DNA of 64,000 nucleotides from Bacteroidota bacterium (GCA_963169355.1 CAUJCR010000012.1:1-64000), one strand, 5' to 3'. Numbered from the stretch's first letter, positions 1-8,273 are shown. A program made the numbers and translations. The notes: generated by a model not told the origin, from the letters alone.

Positions 1-478
1 TGATTTTATAATTATAGATTGTTGTCCGTCGTTAGGCCTTACTGTTATTAACTCATTAGCGGCAGCAGATAGCGTTATCATTACCCTACAAAGTGAATAC
101 TTTGCTTTAGAAGGTATGGGTAAATTACTACAAACCATAAAATTGATACAAGAAAATATTAATACCAATTTAGATATTGAAGGCGTACTTTTAACCATGT
201 ACGACCCTCGTTTAAAATTAGCCAACATGGTCGTGGAAGAAGTAAAGATGCATTTCCAAAATATGATGTTTAATACCATTATACAACGAAACACTAAACT
301 TGCCGAAGCACCAAGTCATGGAAAAACCATTATTATGCACGATGCCGTTGGAAAAGGTTCACTCAATTATTTAAACTTAGCTCGCGAAATTTTACAAAGA
401 AACGGACTAACAAAAATGACCGAAGAAGAACGTAATATTAATCCAATGGAATTTGAATCAGAATTTAACGAAGAATAA
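1..478 (+). CDS. parA: ParA/Soj chromosome-partitioning ATPase, C-terminal part
   Basis: The reading frame is already open at base 2 and runs to a stop at 478, so this is the last 158 residues of a gene that begins left of the window. The visible part starts with the ParA Walker B-type segment DFIIIDCCPSLG, followed by VINSLAAADSVIITLQSEYFA and the typical C-terminal region with PSHGKTI and a Gly-Ser-Xaa-Asn-Tyr-Leu segment. ParA-family ATPases bind DNA as ATP dimers and, with ParB, segregate the replication origin. The family usually has DCPPSLG; here the first proline is a cysteine (codon tgt). An internal ATG at 116 lies in the middle of the fold and is not a gene start. parB follows after 14 bp, so the two are almost certainly co-transcribed. 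Confidence 0.95.
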   Translation, partial: DFIIIDCCPSLGLTVINSLAAADSVIITLQSEYFALEGMGKLLQTIKLIQENINTNLDIEGVLLTMYDPRLKLANMVVEEVKMHFQNMMFNTIIQRNTKLAEAPSHGKTIIMHDAVGKGSLNYLNLAREILQRNGLTKMTEEERNINPMEFESEFNEE

Positions 479-492
479 ATACAGAAGAAAAG

Positions 493-1389
493 ATGAGTAG
501 CAGTAAAAAACCAGCATTAGGAAGAGGATTAAGCGCTTTATTACAAAATGCCAAAACAGATATTACCACAAAACAATCTGGAGAAGGAACTCCAGTTGTT
601 GGTTCGATAGCTGTTATAAAAATAAAAGATATTGAGGCAAATCCATTTCAGCCACGTACTAATTTTGAAGAAATTGCTTTACAAGAATTAGCCGATTCTA
701 TTAAATTACATGGCATTATCCAGCCAATTACCGTTCGTAAATTAGGATATGATAAATACCAACTCATTTCGGGTGAGCGACGTTTTAGAGCATCACAATT
801 AGCAGAACTAACGGAAATTCCAGCATACATAAGAGTAGCAAACGACCAAGCAATGCTGGAAATGGGTTTAATTGAAAACATTCAACGCGAAGACTTAGAT
901 CCTATGGAAATTGCCTTAAGCTACAAACGATTGATAGATGAATGTAATTTAACTCAAGAACAATTAGGAGAAAAAGTAAGTAAACAACGTAGTACAGTTA
1001 CTAATTTTTTACGTTTACTGAAATTACCCGTAGTTATTCAAAAATCATTGCGCGACAAAGAAATATCGATGGGACACGCTCGTGCACTATTAAGTATTGA
1101 AAATGAAGATAAGCAATTAGCTATTTTTGCAATGGCTGTTGAAAATGATTTATCAGTTAGACAGATTGAAGAATTAGCTCGAGGCGAAAAGATGCAGTTT
1201 AAACCTAAAGTAAGTCGTGTAGAAAAACCACTCACTATTGAAGACAAACAAATTGCCAAAAAATTAGAGAAACTATTTAATAAGTCTTATAAATTTAAAC
1301 GTAATGCTAAAGGCGTTGGTTCGGTAACACTTAATTTTAGTAACGATACCGAGCTTCAACATATTTTATCTTTTTTTGACATAAATTAA
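493..1389 (+). CDS. parB: ParB/Spo0J chromosome-partitioning CTPase/DNA-binding protein
   Basis: 298 residues, a normal ParB length. The N-terminus has the characteristic KPALGRGLSALL segment. The ParB/Srx domain follows, with the IEANPFQPR box and the arginine-rich box GERRFRA near residue 93, the motif that binds CTP in this family. A helix-turn-helix around residues 150-175 (LTQEQLGEKVSKQRSTVTNF) recognises parS. The C-terminal 40 or so residues are the basic dimerisation region. ParB spreads from parS sites near the origin and stimulates ParA ATPase. The ATG at 493 lies 14 bp after the parA stop. No parS site was recognised nearby. Confidence 0.96.
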   Translation: MSSSKKPALGRGLSALLQNAKTDITTKQSGEGTPVVGSIAVIKIKDIEANPFQPRTNFEEIALQELADSIKLHGIIQPITVRKLGYDKYQLISGERRFRASQLAELTEIPAYIRVANDQAMLEMGLIENIQREDLDPMEIALSYKRLIDECNLTQEQLGEKVSKQRSTVTNFLRLLKLPVVIQKSLRDKEISMGHARALLSIENEDKQLAIFAMAVENDLSVRQIEELARGEKMQFKPKVSRVEKPLTIEDKQIAKKLEKLFNKSYKFKRNAKGVGSVTLNFSNDTELQHILSFFDIN

Positions 1390-1407
1390 CCACACTGTAT
1401 TGGCTTA

Positions 1408-2019
1408 ATGAATAGTATGCTTACTATTTTTGATGAGGTGAAAAAAAATATTTACATATTACTATTGTTCTTTTTCGCCTCATCATTTTGTGTTGCTCAA
1501 CAATCCGACTCACTTCGTTTGTCGTATCAACACGATTCTATTCAAAAAAAACGAGCTGTAAAAAAAGCTATTTATTCCACTGCCCGAAAAGCCACTATTA
1601 TGAGTGCTTGCCTACCAGGCTTAGGGCAAATTTATAATAAGAAATATTGGAAAGCACCTGTTATTTACGTTGCATTAGGCGGCTTGGCGTATTGGGGAAT
1701 CAGTAATCATACAAAATATAAATACTACAGTAATAATCTTAGAGCCATGTATGACGATGACCCTAATACAAACAACACCACATTATATTCGAGCGACCAA
1801 CTTATAACACAAAAAAAATATTATGAAAAGTATCGTAATACGGCCATACTTGCTGGCACACTTGTATATGCTCTCAACATCATAGATGCCAATGTTGACG
1901 CGCATTTAAAAACCTTTGATGTAAGCGATGATTTAAGCCTTCAAGTAAAACCTTATTACCATCTTAATTATAATCACAACTGGCAAACTGGCGTTTCTAT
2001 CAAACTAACGTTTAAATAA
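1408..2019 (+). CDS. DUF5683 domain protein, exported, membrane associated
   Basis: 203 residues. A hydrophobic signal segment (about residues 14-30, ending CVAQQ) is followed by a charged linker and then the conserved core PGLGQIYNKKYWKAPVIYVA, with two hydrophobic stretches (about 70-95 and 148-160). This is the DUF5683 family, which in Bacteroidota sits between parB and dapB. The gene starts 18 bp after parB and ends 26 bp before dapB, so it is part of the same transcription unit. No biochemical function is established. The PGLGQIYN motif resembles the TM2-type small membrane protein motif, so a membrane location is likely. An alternative ATG lies at 1417; both give the same signal peptide. 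Confidence 0.85.
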   Translation: MNSMLTIFDEVKKNIYILLLFFFASSFCVAQQSDSLRLSYQHDSIQKKRAVKKAIYSTARKATIMSACLPGLGQIYNKKYWKAPVIYVALGGLAYWGISNHTKYKYYSNNLRAMYDDDPNTNNTTLYSSDQLITQKKYYEKYRNTAILAGTLVYALNIIDANVDAHLKTFDVSDDLSLQVKPYYHLNYNHNWQTGVSIKLTFK

Positions 2020-2045
2020 ATTAAAAAATCATAACTCTTTAAAAT

Positions 2046-2753
2046 ATGAAAATAGCATTATTAGGATACGGGAAAATGGGGAAAGAAATTGAAGCCATTG
2101 CCATTCAAAGAGGACATCACATTGTATTAAAAGTAACCGAAGAAAACGCTTCAGTTATTACCGACGAAGAACTATTACAAGCCGATGTTGCCATTGAATT
2201 TAGTACACCACATACTGTTATTGATAACATTAAACGATGTATAAAATTAAAACTACCTGTTGTGGTTGGCACTACAGGTTGGTATGATGAATTTAACGAA
2301 ATTGAGCGCTTGTGTTTAGAAAATAAATCCGCTTTATTTCATGCCACCAATTTTAGTCTTGGTGTTAATTTATTTTTTAAAGTAAACTCTTACTTAGCCG
2401 AATTAATGAATAAATACTCTCATTACGAGGTGGAAATGGAAGAAATTCATCACATTCATAAATTAGATAAGCCAAGCGGGACAGCCATTTCGTTAGCTAA
2501 TCAAATTATTGATAAGATAGATAGAAAAAATAATTGGAGCATTAGCAATAAAGAAACCGATACTGTTTTTATAAAAGATGTAAGAGAAGGAGAAGTGCCA
2601 GGTACACATATCGTTAAATATTTTTCCCCTATTGATGATATTGAAATTATGCACAAAGCGCATAACCGAAAAGGATTTGCCATGGGAGCCGTCATTGCTG
2701 CGGAGTTCTTAAAAAACAAGCACGGAGTTTATTCTATGAAAGATTTAATTTAA
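2046..2753 (+). CDS. dapB: 4-hydroxy-tetrahydrodipicolinate reductase
   Basis: 235 residues, shorter than the roughly 270-residue E. coli enzyme but normal for this phylum. DapB reduces hydroxy-tetrahydrodipicolinate with NAD(P)H in lysine and meso-diaminopimelate synthesis, supplying peptidoglycan. Visible motifs are the N-terminal Rossmann turn GYGKMGK, the VVGTTGW segment, and the signature EEIHHIHKLDKPSGTA, which holds the catalytic His pair and the Lys. It is the last gene of the par cluster in this window; the lepB gene often found next to it in related genomes is absent, and a palindromic repeat starts 30 bp after the stop. Confidence 0.96.
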   Translation: MKIALLGYGKMGKEIEAIAIQRGHHIVLKVTEENASVITDEELLQADVAIEFSTPHTVIDNIKRCIKLKLPVVVGTTGWYDEFNEIERLCLENKSALFHATNFSLGVNLFFKVNSYLAELMNKYSHYEVEMEEIHHIHKLDKPSGTAISLANQIIDKIDRKNNWSISNKETDTVFIKDVREGEVPGTHIVKYFSPIDDIEIMHKAHNRKGFAMGAVIAAEFLKNKHGVYSMKDLI

Positions 2754-2783
2754 TTAAAATCATCCTGCGATATAAATTGCATT

Positions 2784-2957
2784 TTAACCCAGATTGTGCA
2801 TTAGAAATTAGTAATGAGAGTTAAAAGCCCAATAAAATATGAACTTTTGCGAATGAAGCGTAGCCACTGCTACGGTGATTGAGAAAAAGTTGCGAAGCTT
2901 CATATTTTGCAGGGATTTTAGCTCGTAATAGAATTGCTAATGCATAATCTGGGTTTA
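2784..2957. repeat. 174-bp nested palindromic repeat element, copy 1
   Basis: The element has terminal inverted repeats of 21 bp (2784-2804 and 2937-2957, 19 of 21 pairing). Inside them is a second inverted pair, AAAATATGAA at 2834-2843 and TTCATATTTT at 2899-2908. At the centre is a perfect 6-bp stem, CGTAGC/GCTACG (2859-2864 and 2869-2874), with a 4-nt loop. All three pairs share nearly the same centre (about 2867-2871), so the whole element is one nested palindrome. A copy in reverse orientation lies at 42754-42928, about 89 percent identical by eye. There is no open reading frame. It lies 30 bp after the dapB stop. It resembles a MITE or REP/BIME-type element; its mobilising enzyme is not in the window. 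Confidence 0.9.
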
Positions 2958-3022
2958 ATAGGATAAAATTATCCTATTTTCAAAAATAAAAACTAAACCC
3001 TTATAAATTTCAAACAATTTAT

Positions 3023-3030
3023 TATATTTG
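3023..3030 (+). promoter_or_regulatory. Putative -7 promoter box for the lipoprotein gene at 3049
   Basis: TATATTTG matches the Bacteroidota -7 consensus TAnnTTTG, 18 bp before the ATG. No clear -33 TTG element is seen at the usual distance. Confidence 0.45.
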
Positions 3031-3048
3031 ATATAATATATTAAAACA

Positions 3049-3963
3049 ATGCCTATGCCTATTAAACGTATATTAGCTAGTTGTTTGCTTATTTCGTTGT
3101 TCTTATCTGCTTGTCAAAGTAACTCCGAAGAAACAACCGCTAACGACTCTCAAGAAAATTTAGATTCATTGACACAAACTAATGACTCGAGTGCAGTAAC
3201 TGAAGAAGAAGTAAGTTTTAACTTACCTTCGGCACTACAAATTGCTTACGTACTACGTAAATCGGGTGTTGAGTACGACCAAAGTTTAATGAATAACCCA
3301 AAAAACACTTCAAAATACACTTCCACTAATTACAAAAAGGCACTAAACTTTGGTGTGTATAGTACCGATTTGGCGTACTGTATATTTAATAAACGTTTTC
3401 AAGAATCTAAAGAAAGTTTAAAAGCTTGTAAAGAGATAGGCGCTTCATTAGGCTTAAATCAAGCTTTTGAGTCGGATAATATGGCACAACGTTTTGATAA
3501 GAATATTTCGAATGAAGATTCAGTGGTAAAAATTGTATCGAGTTTACAATTAAAATCTGATGCTATATTTGAAGAAAACAAACAAGAACACATTACCGTA
3601 TTAGCTTTTGCAGGTGCATGGACAGAAAGTTTACACATTGCCATGAGCATGTACGGAAAAGAAAACGAACAATACACTAAAGAAACAGGCAATAGAAAAA
3701 TATTAGGCAATATTTTAGAGCAGTTACTGATGTCTGAAACGATTATTAGAGCCTTAAAGAGTGTACAACATACCGAAGCTGAAATTCCAGAGCTGATTCA
3801 AAAGATAGAAGAAATTAACTCTAAAACTGTTGCTATTGCAGCTATTGAAAAAGCAATGGAAAGAGATGAAGATGTGGATTTTAGCACACTATCTATTTCT
3901 GCTAACGAATTAAAACCAATTTATGATTTAGTAAGTAACTTAAGAAGTCAAATAACTAATTAA
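3049..3963 (+). CDS. Uncharacterised lipoprotein
   Basis: 304 residues. The N-terminus is a lipoprotein signal peptide with lipobox LSAC (lipidated Cys at residue 22), followed by a Ser/Thr/Asn/Glu-rich linker to about residue 55. The remaining roughly 250 residues look alpha-helical, and include YSTDLAYC and a WTESLHIAMSMYG segment. I do not recognise a named family, though the overall type (helical lipoprotein with a conserved Tyr-Ser-Thr-Asp segment) is seen in Bacteroidota genomes. It is followed 11 bp later by another exported protein, so the two probably form an operon. A second ATG at 3055 gives the same signal peptide. Function unknown. Confidence 0.75.
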   Translation: MPMPIKRILASCLLISLFLSACQSNSEETTANDSQENLDSLTQTNDSSAVTEEEVSFNLPSALQIAYVLRKSGVEYDQSLMNNPKNTSKYTSTNYKKALNFGVYSTDLAYCIFNKRFQESKESLKACKEIGASLGLNQAFESDNMAQRFDKNISNEDSVVKIVSSLQLKSDAIFEENKQEHITVLAFAGAWTESLHIAMSMYGKENEQYTKETGNRKILGNILEQLLMSETIIRALKSVQHTEAEIPELIQKIEEINSKTVAIAAIEKAMERDEDVDFSTLSISANELKPIYDLVSNLRSQITN

Positions 3964-3974
3964 AACTAAATACT

Positions 3975-4418
3975 ATGAGATTATTCATCTTAATTTCTAT
4001 ATCAGTTATTTTAACAGCCTTTCAATCGGGCGATATATTATGCAATCCTAAGGCATTAAAAGAGAAAGCAAGAAATACTTTAGAAGCCTATAAGTATGAT
4101 AGTTCGGAGCTAACCCGTATCATGTACAAAAATAAAGAAACTGTTAAAGAAGTAGAAGTGCCATTATTTATTGGCGAAAAATACATGATGGTATTTGAAA
4201 TGGAAGCCTTGCCTAAACCAGTTGAAGTTCAAATCTATAATAAGAGTAAAGACTCTAAGAATAGAAAATTACTTTTCTCATCAAAAGATATTGGAGATAA
4301 AAAGGAATTTACCTTCGAGGTTTCTAAAACACGCCATGTATATGTAAACTATATTATTCCTACATCGGATAATGCTTCTTATACAGGTTGTGCCCTGTTT
4401 ATGGTTGGGTATAAATAG
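3975..4418 (+). CDS. Uncharacterised exported protein
   Basis: 147 residues with a hydrophobic N-terminus (residues 1-17) consistent with a signal peptide. The mature part appears beta-rich, with segments PLFIGEKYMMVFEMEALPK and VEVQIYNKSKDSKNRKLLF and a C-terminal Gly-Cys-Ala-Leu-Phe-Met-Val-Gly strand; two cysteines (about residues 23 and 140) could form a disulphide. It starts 11 bp after the lipoprotein gene at 3049 and presumably shares its transcript and function. I do not recognise the family. A repeat end begins 5 bp after its stop codon. Confidence 0.7.
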   Translation: MRLFILISISVILTAFQSGDILCNPKALKEKARNTLEAYKYDSSELTRIMYKNKETVKEVEVPLFIGEKYMMVFEMEALPKPVEVQIYNKSKDSKNRKLLFSSKDIGDKKEFTFEVSKTRHVYVNYIIPTSDNASYTGCALFMVGYK

Positions 4419-4423
4419 TATAT

Positions 4424-4440
4424 TTAACCCAGATTATGCA
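4424..4440. repeat. Solo end of the palindromic repeat
   Basis: This 17-bp stretch (TTAACCCAGATTATGCA) matches the terminal inverted repeat of the 174-bp element, but the rest of the element does not follow. It begins 5 bp after the stop at 4418. It is probably a decayed or truncated copy. Confidence 0.6.
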
Positions 4441-4558
4441 AAATGAATAAAAAAAACGCACGGATGCCAGTCAATCATCTCCCGCTTCATCTCCTCGCGA
4501 GCGGGATATTACAGAAACCCCACTCCGCAGTTATTTGTAATGCTGTGGCAATAAAAAC

Positions 4559-4590
4559 AAAAAACCGTAGCTAATCACTACGGTTTTTTT
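4559..4590. terminator. Bidirectional intrinsic terminator
   Basis: AACCGTAG and CTACGGTT arms around a 7-nt loop, with an A run on the left and a T run on the right, so it can stop transcription from either side. It lies between the convergent gene pair ending at 4418 (plus) and 4612 (minus). Confidence 0.8.
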
Positions 4591-4611
4591 GTAATAAAAC
4601 TTAAATAAGAA

Positions 4612-5772
4612 CTATAAAGTACCTCTTCTTTCTTGTTCTCTTTCAATCGATTCAAATAAGGCTTTAAAGTTGCCTGCACCAAATCCTTTTGCTCCCATTC
4701 GTTGTATAATTTCATAAAACAAAGTTGGGCGGTCTTCAACTGGTTTAGTAAATATTTGCAACAAATACCCTTCTTCATCGGCATCTACTAAAATGGATAA
4801 TTTCTGAAGTTCTTTAATATCTTCTTTCATAACATTCATGTGCACGCCTAATCTTCTAGGAATATCATCATAGTAGGCTTGAGGCGGTGGAGGTAAAAAT
4901 TCTACACCACGAGCTTTTAAATCGGCAACTGTTTTTATAATATCATCGGTAGCTAAGGCTAAATGTTGCACACCTGCTCCTTCATAAAAATCAATATATT
5001 CCTCAATTTGAGATTTCTTTTTCCCTTCGGCTGGTTCGTTAATCGGGAATTTAATGCGTCCATTTCCGTTACTCATTACTTTACTCATTAAAGCAGAGTA
5101 CTCGGTGGTAATTTGTTTATCATCAAAACTTAAAAAGTTTACAAATCCCATCACATCTTCGTACCATTTTACGGTTGCATTCATTTGGTTCCAACCTACA
5201 TTACCTACCATGTGGTCAATATATTTAAACCCAACAGGCGCAGGATTATACTCGCTTACCCAAGGCTTAAAACCTGGTAAAAAAGTACCTTTGTAATTTT
5301 TACGCTCTACAAATATATGTACTGTTTCACCGTAGGTGTAAATACCCGAACGAACCACTTCGCCATCTTCATCTTTTTCTACCGTAGGTTCCATAAAAGA
5401 TTTAGCACCACGCTTTGTTGTTTCTTCATAAGCTTTACGAGCATCTTCAACCCACAAAGCAATTACTTTTACACCATCACCATGTTTTTTTACATGTTCG
5501 CCAATAGGCGATTGGCTGTTTAAAGCGGTGGTAAGTACTAATTTTATTTTATCTTGTTTTAATACATAAGAGGTTCTATCTTTTAAACCAGTTTCTAAAC
5601 CTGCATACGCAAAGGATTGAAACCCAAAGGCTGTTTTGTAGTAGTGGGCTGCTTGCTTGGCATTACCAACATAAAACTCTACATAATCTGTTCCTAATAA
5701 CGGTAAAAAATCTTGAGCACCTTCAAATATTTTTTCTAATCCGTATTCTACATTTTTTAATTCTTTTGACAT
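4612..5772 (-). CDS. hppD: 4-hydroxyphenylpyruvate dioxygenase
   Basis: 386 residues, the usual HPPD length. The enzyme is a non-haem Fe(II) dioxygenase that converts 4-hydroxyphenylpyruvate to homogentisate, step two of tyrosine breakdown. Two vicinal-oxygen-chelate domains are visible: residues about 20-160 (TDYVEFYVGNAKQAAHYYK) and about 180-350. The metal ligands fit YIDHMVGNV (His), GVQHLALATDDI (His) and the C-terminal PTLFYEIIQRMG (Glu). It lies downstream of hmgA on the same strand with a 159-bp gap containing a short ORF, so the two probably form a tyrosine-catabolism unit. The terminator at 4559-4590 follows it. Confidence 0.96.
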   Translation of the reverse strand: MSKELKNVEYGLEKIFEGAQDFLPLLGTDYVEFYVGNAKQAAHYYKTAFGFQSFAYAGLETGLKDRTSYVLKQDKIKLVLTTALNSQSPIGEHVKKHGDGVKVIALWVEDARKAYEETTKRGAKSFMEPTVEKDEDGEVVRSGIYTYGETVHIFVERKNYKGTFLPGFKPWVSEYNPAPVGFKYIDHMVGNVGWNQMNATVKWYEDVMGFVNFLSFDDKQITTEYSALMSKVMSNGNGRIKFPINEPAEGKKKSQIEEYIDFYEGAGVQHLALATDDIIKTVADLKARGVEFLPPPPQAYYDDIPRRLGVHMNVMKEDIKELQKLSILVDADEEGYLLQIFTKPVEDRPTLFYEIIQRMGAKGFGAGNFKALFESIEREQERRGTL

Positions 5773-5836
5773 GATAATTTTTTTTAATGATTTAATAATT
5801 TAGTTAATGAATAATTTTTTTAAGAAAATGAATGTC

Positions 5837-5902
5837 TTACGACCACATGGCCATGTACATGGCTTTGAGCTCTAGTTGATTTTTTAAAACTTTAGATTCC
5901 AT
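5837..5902 (-). CDS. Possible 21-residue peptide ORF upstream of hppD
   Basis: An ATG-initiated frame on the minus strand encodes 21 residues, MESKVLKNQLELKAMYMAMWS, shortened here to its ends: MESKV at the start and AMYMAMWS at the end, rich in Met at the C-terminus. It lies between hmgA and hppD, 64 bp before the hppD ATG. It could be a leader or small protein, or chance. No promoter or attenuator structure was recognised, and Tyr/Phe are not enriched as in a classical aromatic leader. Confidence 0.25.
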   Translation of the reverse strand: MESKVLKNQLELKAMYMAMWS

Positions 5903-5931
5903 ATCGCATTTACTTTACGGTTTGTTACTAA

Positions 5932-7089
5932 TTATTCAAGCCAGCTTTTATAATACTTTCCATCATCTATAGCCATTGCCTCCTCAGTAACTTTAAGTGG
6001 ACGGAAAGTATCAACCATCACGGCTAGTTCTTGTGTTTCTTTTTGCCCAATGCTTCTTTCCATGGCGCCCGGCGCTGGGCCATGCGGAATACCTTTAGGA
6101 TGCAACGTAATATGACCTTGTTCAATATTATTTCGGCTCATAAAATCGCCATCAACATAATATAATACTTCATCGCTATCAATATTGCTATGATTGTAAG
6201 GTGCAGGAATTGCTTGAGGATGATAATCGTATAAGCGTGGACAGAATGAACATACCACAAATGCCGAAGTTTCAAATGTTTGATGAACAGGTGGTGGCTG
6301 GTGTACTCTACCGGTTATAGGTTCAAAATTATGAATAGAAAAAGCCCAAGGGAAATTGTAACCATCCCAACCTACTACATCAAAAGGATGTGTGGCATAT
6401 ACCACATCATGCATCATGCCTTCTTTTTTTATCTTAATTAAAAAATCACCTTTTTCATCATAGGTTTCTAACTGTGTAGGTAATTTAAAATCGCGTTCAC
6501 AAAATGGAGAATGCTCTAAATGTTGTCCGCTTTGATTTTTATAACGTTTAGGTGTATAAAGCGGATGCGGTGTTTCTACATAAAAAATACGGTTATCTGT
6601 TGTTTCAAAATGAAGTTGATAAATCATTCCTCGAGGAATTACCAAATAATCGCCATATTCAAAAGGAATATTGCCCATCAATGTTTTAAGCGTACCTTTT
6701 CCTTTATGAATAAACAATAACTCATCAGCATCAGCATTTTTATAAAAATAAGTAGTGGTACTTTGCTTAGGCGCTGCTAAACCAATATGGCAATCGCTAT
6801 TAAATAAAACAGTTTTTCTACTTTCTAAAAAATCGTCGCATGGCTTTATTTCAAAACCTTTTAGTAATAAGGCTTTTATGTTTTTTTCGATGGCTACTTT
6901 TGGCGACACATCGTAACTCTTTAAAACCTCTTTAACTTGTGTAGGGCGATGGGTATGATAAAGTAATGATGAAAAGCCACTAAAACCTTCGGTTCCAAAT
7001 AATTGTTCGTAGTAATGGTTTCCTTTGGGCGACTGAAAAACAGTGTGACGTTTTTGAGGAAAGTTTCCTAGTTTATGATAAATGGGCAT
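5932..7089 (-). CDS. hmgA: Homogentisate 1,2-dioxygenase
   Basis: 385 residues, the length of the shorter bacterial homogentisate dioxygenases. The enzyme opens the homogentisate ring to maleylacetoacetate using Fe(II), the step after HppD. It is a cupin-fold protein. The expected metal-binding region is present near the C-terminus: PYNHSNIDSDEVLYYVDGDF supplies His and Glu, and HPKGIPHGPAPG supplies the second His. It is transcribed before hppD on the minus strand. The next pathway genes (maleylacetoacetate isomerase, fumarylacetoacetase) are not in the window. Confidence 0.95.
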   Translation of the reverse strand: MPIYHKLGNFPQKRHTVFQSPKGNHYYEQLFGTEGFSGFSSLLYHTHRPTQVKEVLKSYDVSPKVAIEKNIKALLLKGFEIKPCDDFLESRKTVLFNSDCHIGLAAPKQSTTTYFYKNADADELLFIHKGKGTLKTLMGNIPFEYGDYLVIPRGMIYQLHFETTDNRIFYVETPHPLYTPKRYKNQSGQHLEHSPFCERDFKLPTQLETYDEKGDFLIKIKKEGMMHDVVYATHPFDVVGWDGYNFPWAFSIHNFEPITGRVHQPPPVHQTFETSAFVVCSFCPRLYDYHPQAIPAPYNHSNIDSDEVLYYVDGDFMSRNNIEQGHITLHPKGIPHGPAPGAMERSIGQKETQELAVMVDTFRPLKVTEEAMAIDDGKYYKSWLE

Positions 7090-7184
7090 TGGCTTAAATT
7101 ATAGTTGTGTTAGCAATTCAAAAAAATTAAGTATCACAATAATACAAAAATTAAATAATATTTCATTTTTTAAAAATACTGACA

Positions 7185-8273
7185 TTAATCGGGATTTTTT
7201 GAGTTTGCCATTTGTAATTTAATGAGTTCGGCTAAGTTTGGACGTAATCTACTTTTATAAACAGATAAACTTTCTTCTCCTTTTTTAATTCTACCTTTTC
7301 TTAATTTTTTTTGTTCTTCAATAGGTAAAGCTGCTATTTCTTGGCATTTAGGTGTGCAACAACCTTGCATTTTTTCGGCACAAGATTGACATTGTATAAA
7401 TAATAAATGGCAATCATCGTTTTTGCAGTTTACATGAGTATCACATGGCTCACCACATTGGTGGCATTTAGATAAAATATCATCAGTAATGCGTTCGCCA
7501 ATGCGTTCGTCAAATACAAAGTTAATTCCACGAAATTTACTTTCTAAATTCTGCTCTTTTACCTCTTGCGCATATTTAATGATACCGCCATGCAAATGGT
7601 TAACATCTTTAAATCCTTTGTGTTTTAAATAAGCACTGGCTTTTTCGCAACGTATGCCACCTGTGCAATACATAATTACTTTTTTATCTTCTTGCCCTTT
7701 TAAATGTTCTACCACCAAAGGCAGTTCTTCTCTAAATGTATCTGCATCGGGGCAAAAAGCTTTATCAAAACGACCTACTTCGCTTTCGTAGTGATTACGC
7801 ATATCTACCACAATGGTATCGGGTTGTTCAATAGCTTCGTTAAATTGTTTAGCGTTTAAATAAGTGCCTGTATTGAAAGCATCAAACTGTTTGTCCTCAA
7901 TGCCATCAGCTACTATTTTGTCTTTTACTTTTATCACTAATTTATAAAACGATTTTCCGTTTCCATCTACGGCTATCTTAAATGGCACATCTTTAAATCG
8001 CACATCGCTATACAATTCATTCACAAAGGTTTCCCAATTTAATTGAGGTACACTCATTTGAGCATTAATTCCTTCGTGTGCTACATAAATTCGCCCAAAG
8101 CAATTCAGTTGAGACCACTTTATAAACAACGAATCTCTTAATTCTTGAGGGTTTTCAATTTTTACATACTTATAAAAGGATATGGTAATGCGCTCGATGT
8201 TTTCTTGAGCTAAGCGACGTTTTAATTCGTCTTTATTAATCCGATTTCTTAAATCAGGTTTCTTGTTGTTCAT
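7185..8273 (-). CDS. trhO: tRNA uridine(34) hydroxylase, rhodanese-domain protein
   Basis: 362 residues. This is the YceA/TrhO (UPF0176) family, which hydroxylates wobble uridine 34 of certain tRNAs on the way to cmo5U or mo5U. An N-terminal ferredoxin-like/acylphosphatase-type part (about residues 20-120) contains YVAHEGINAQMS. A rhodanese domain (about 135-240) carries the active Cys in MYCTGGIRCEKA. The C-terminal part has many Cys/His residues (CHQCGEPCDTHVNC and later QSCAEKMQGCCTPKC), suggesting metal binding, as in the longer members of the family. It is encoded 95 bp upstream of hmgA and divergently from the SDR gene at 8417. Confidence 0.94.
   Translation of the reverse strand: MNNKKPDLRNRINKDELKRRLAQENIERITISFYKYVKIENPQELRDSLFIKWSQLNCFGRIYVAHEGINAQMSVPQLNWETFVNELYSDVRFKDVPFKIAVDGNGKSFYKLVIKVKDKIVADGIEDKQFDAFNTGTYLNAKQFNEAIEQPDTIVVDMRNHYESEVGRFDKAFCPDADTFREELPLVVEHLKGQEDKKVIMYCTGGIRCEKASAYLKHKGFKDVNHLHGGIIKYAQEVKEQNLESKFRGINFVFDERIGERITDDILSKCHQCGEPCDTHVNCKNDDCHLLFIQCQSCAEKMQGCCTPKCQEIAALPIEEQKKLRKGRIKKGEESLSVYKSRLRPNLAELIKLQMANSKNPD

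Noticed and set aside
1-2753. Replication origin near parAB
   Set aside because: No cluster of DnaA boxes, dnaA gene or parS site could be recognised by eye in this stretch.
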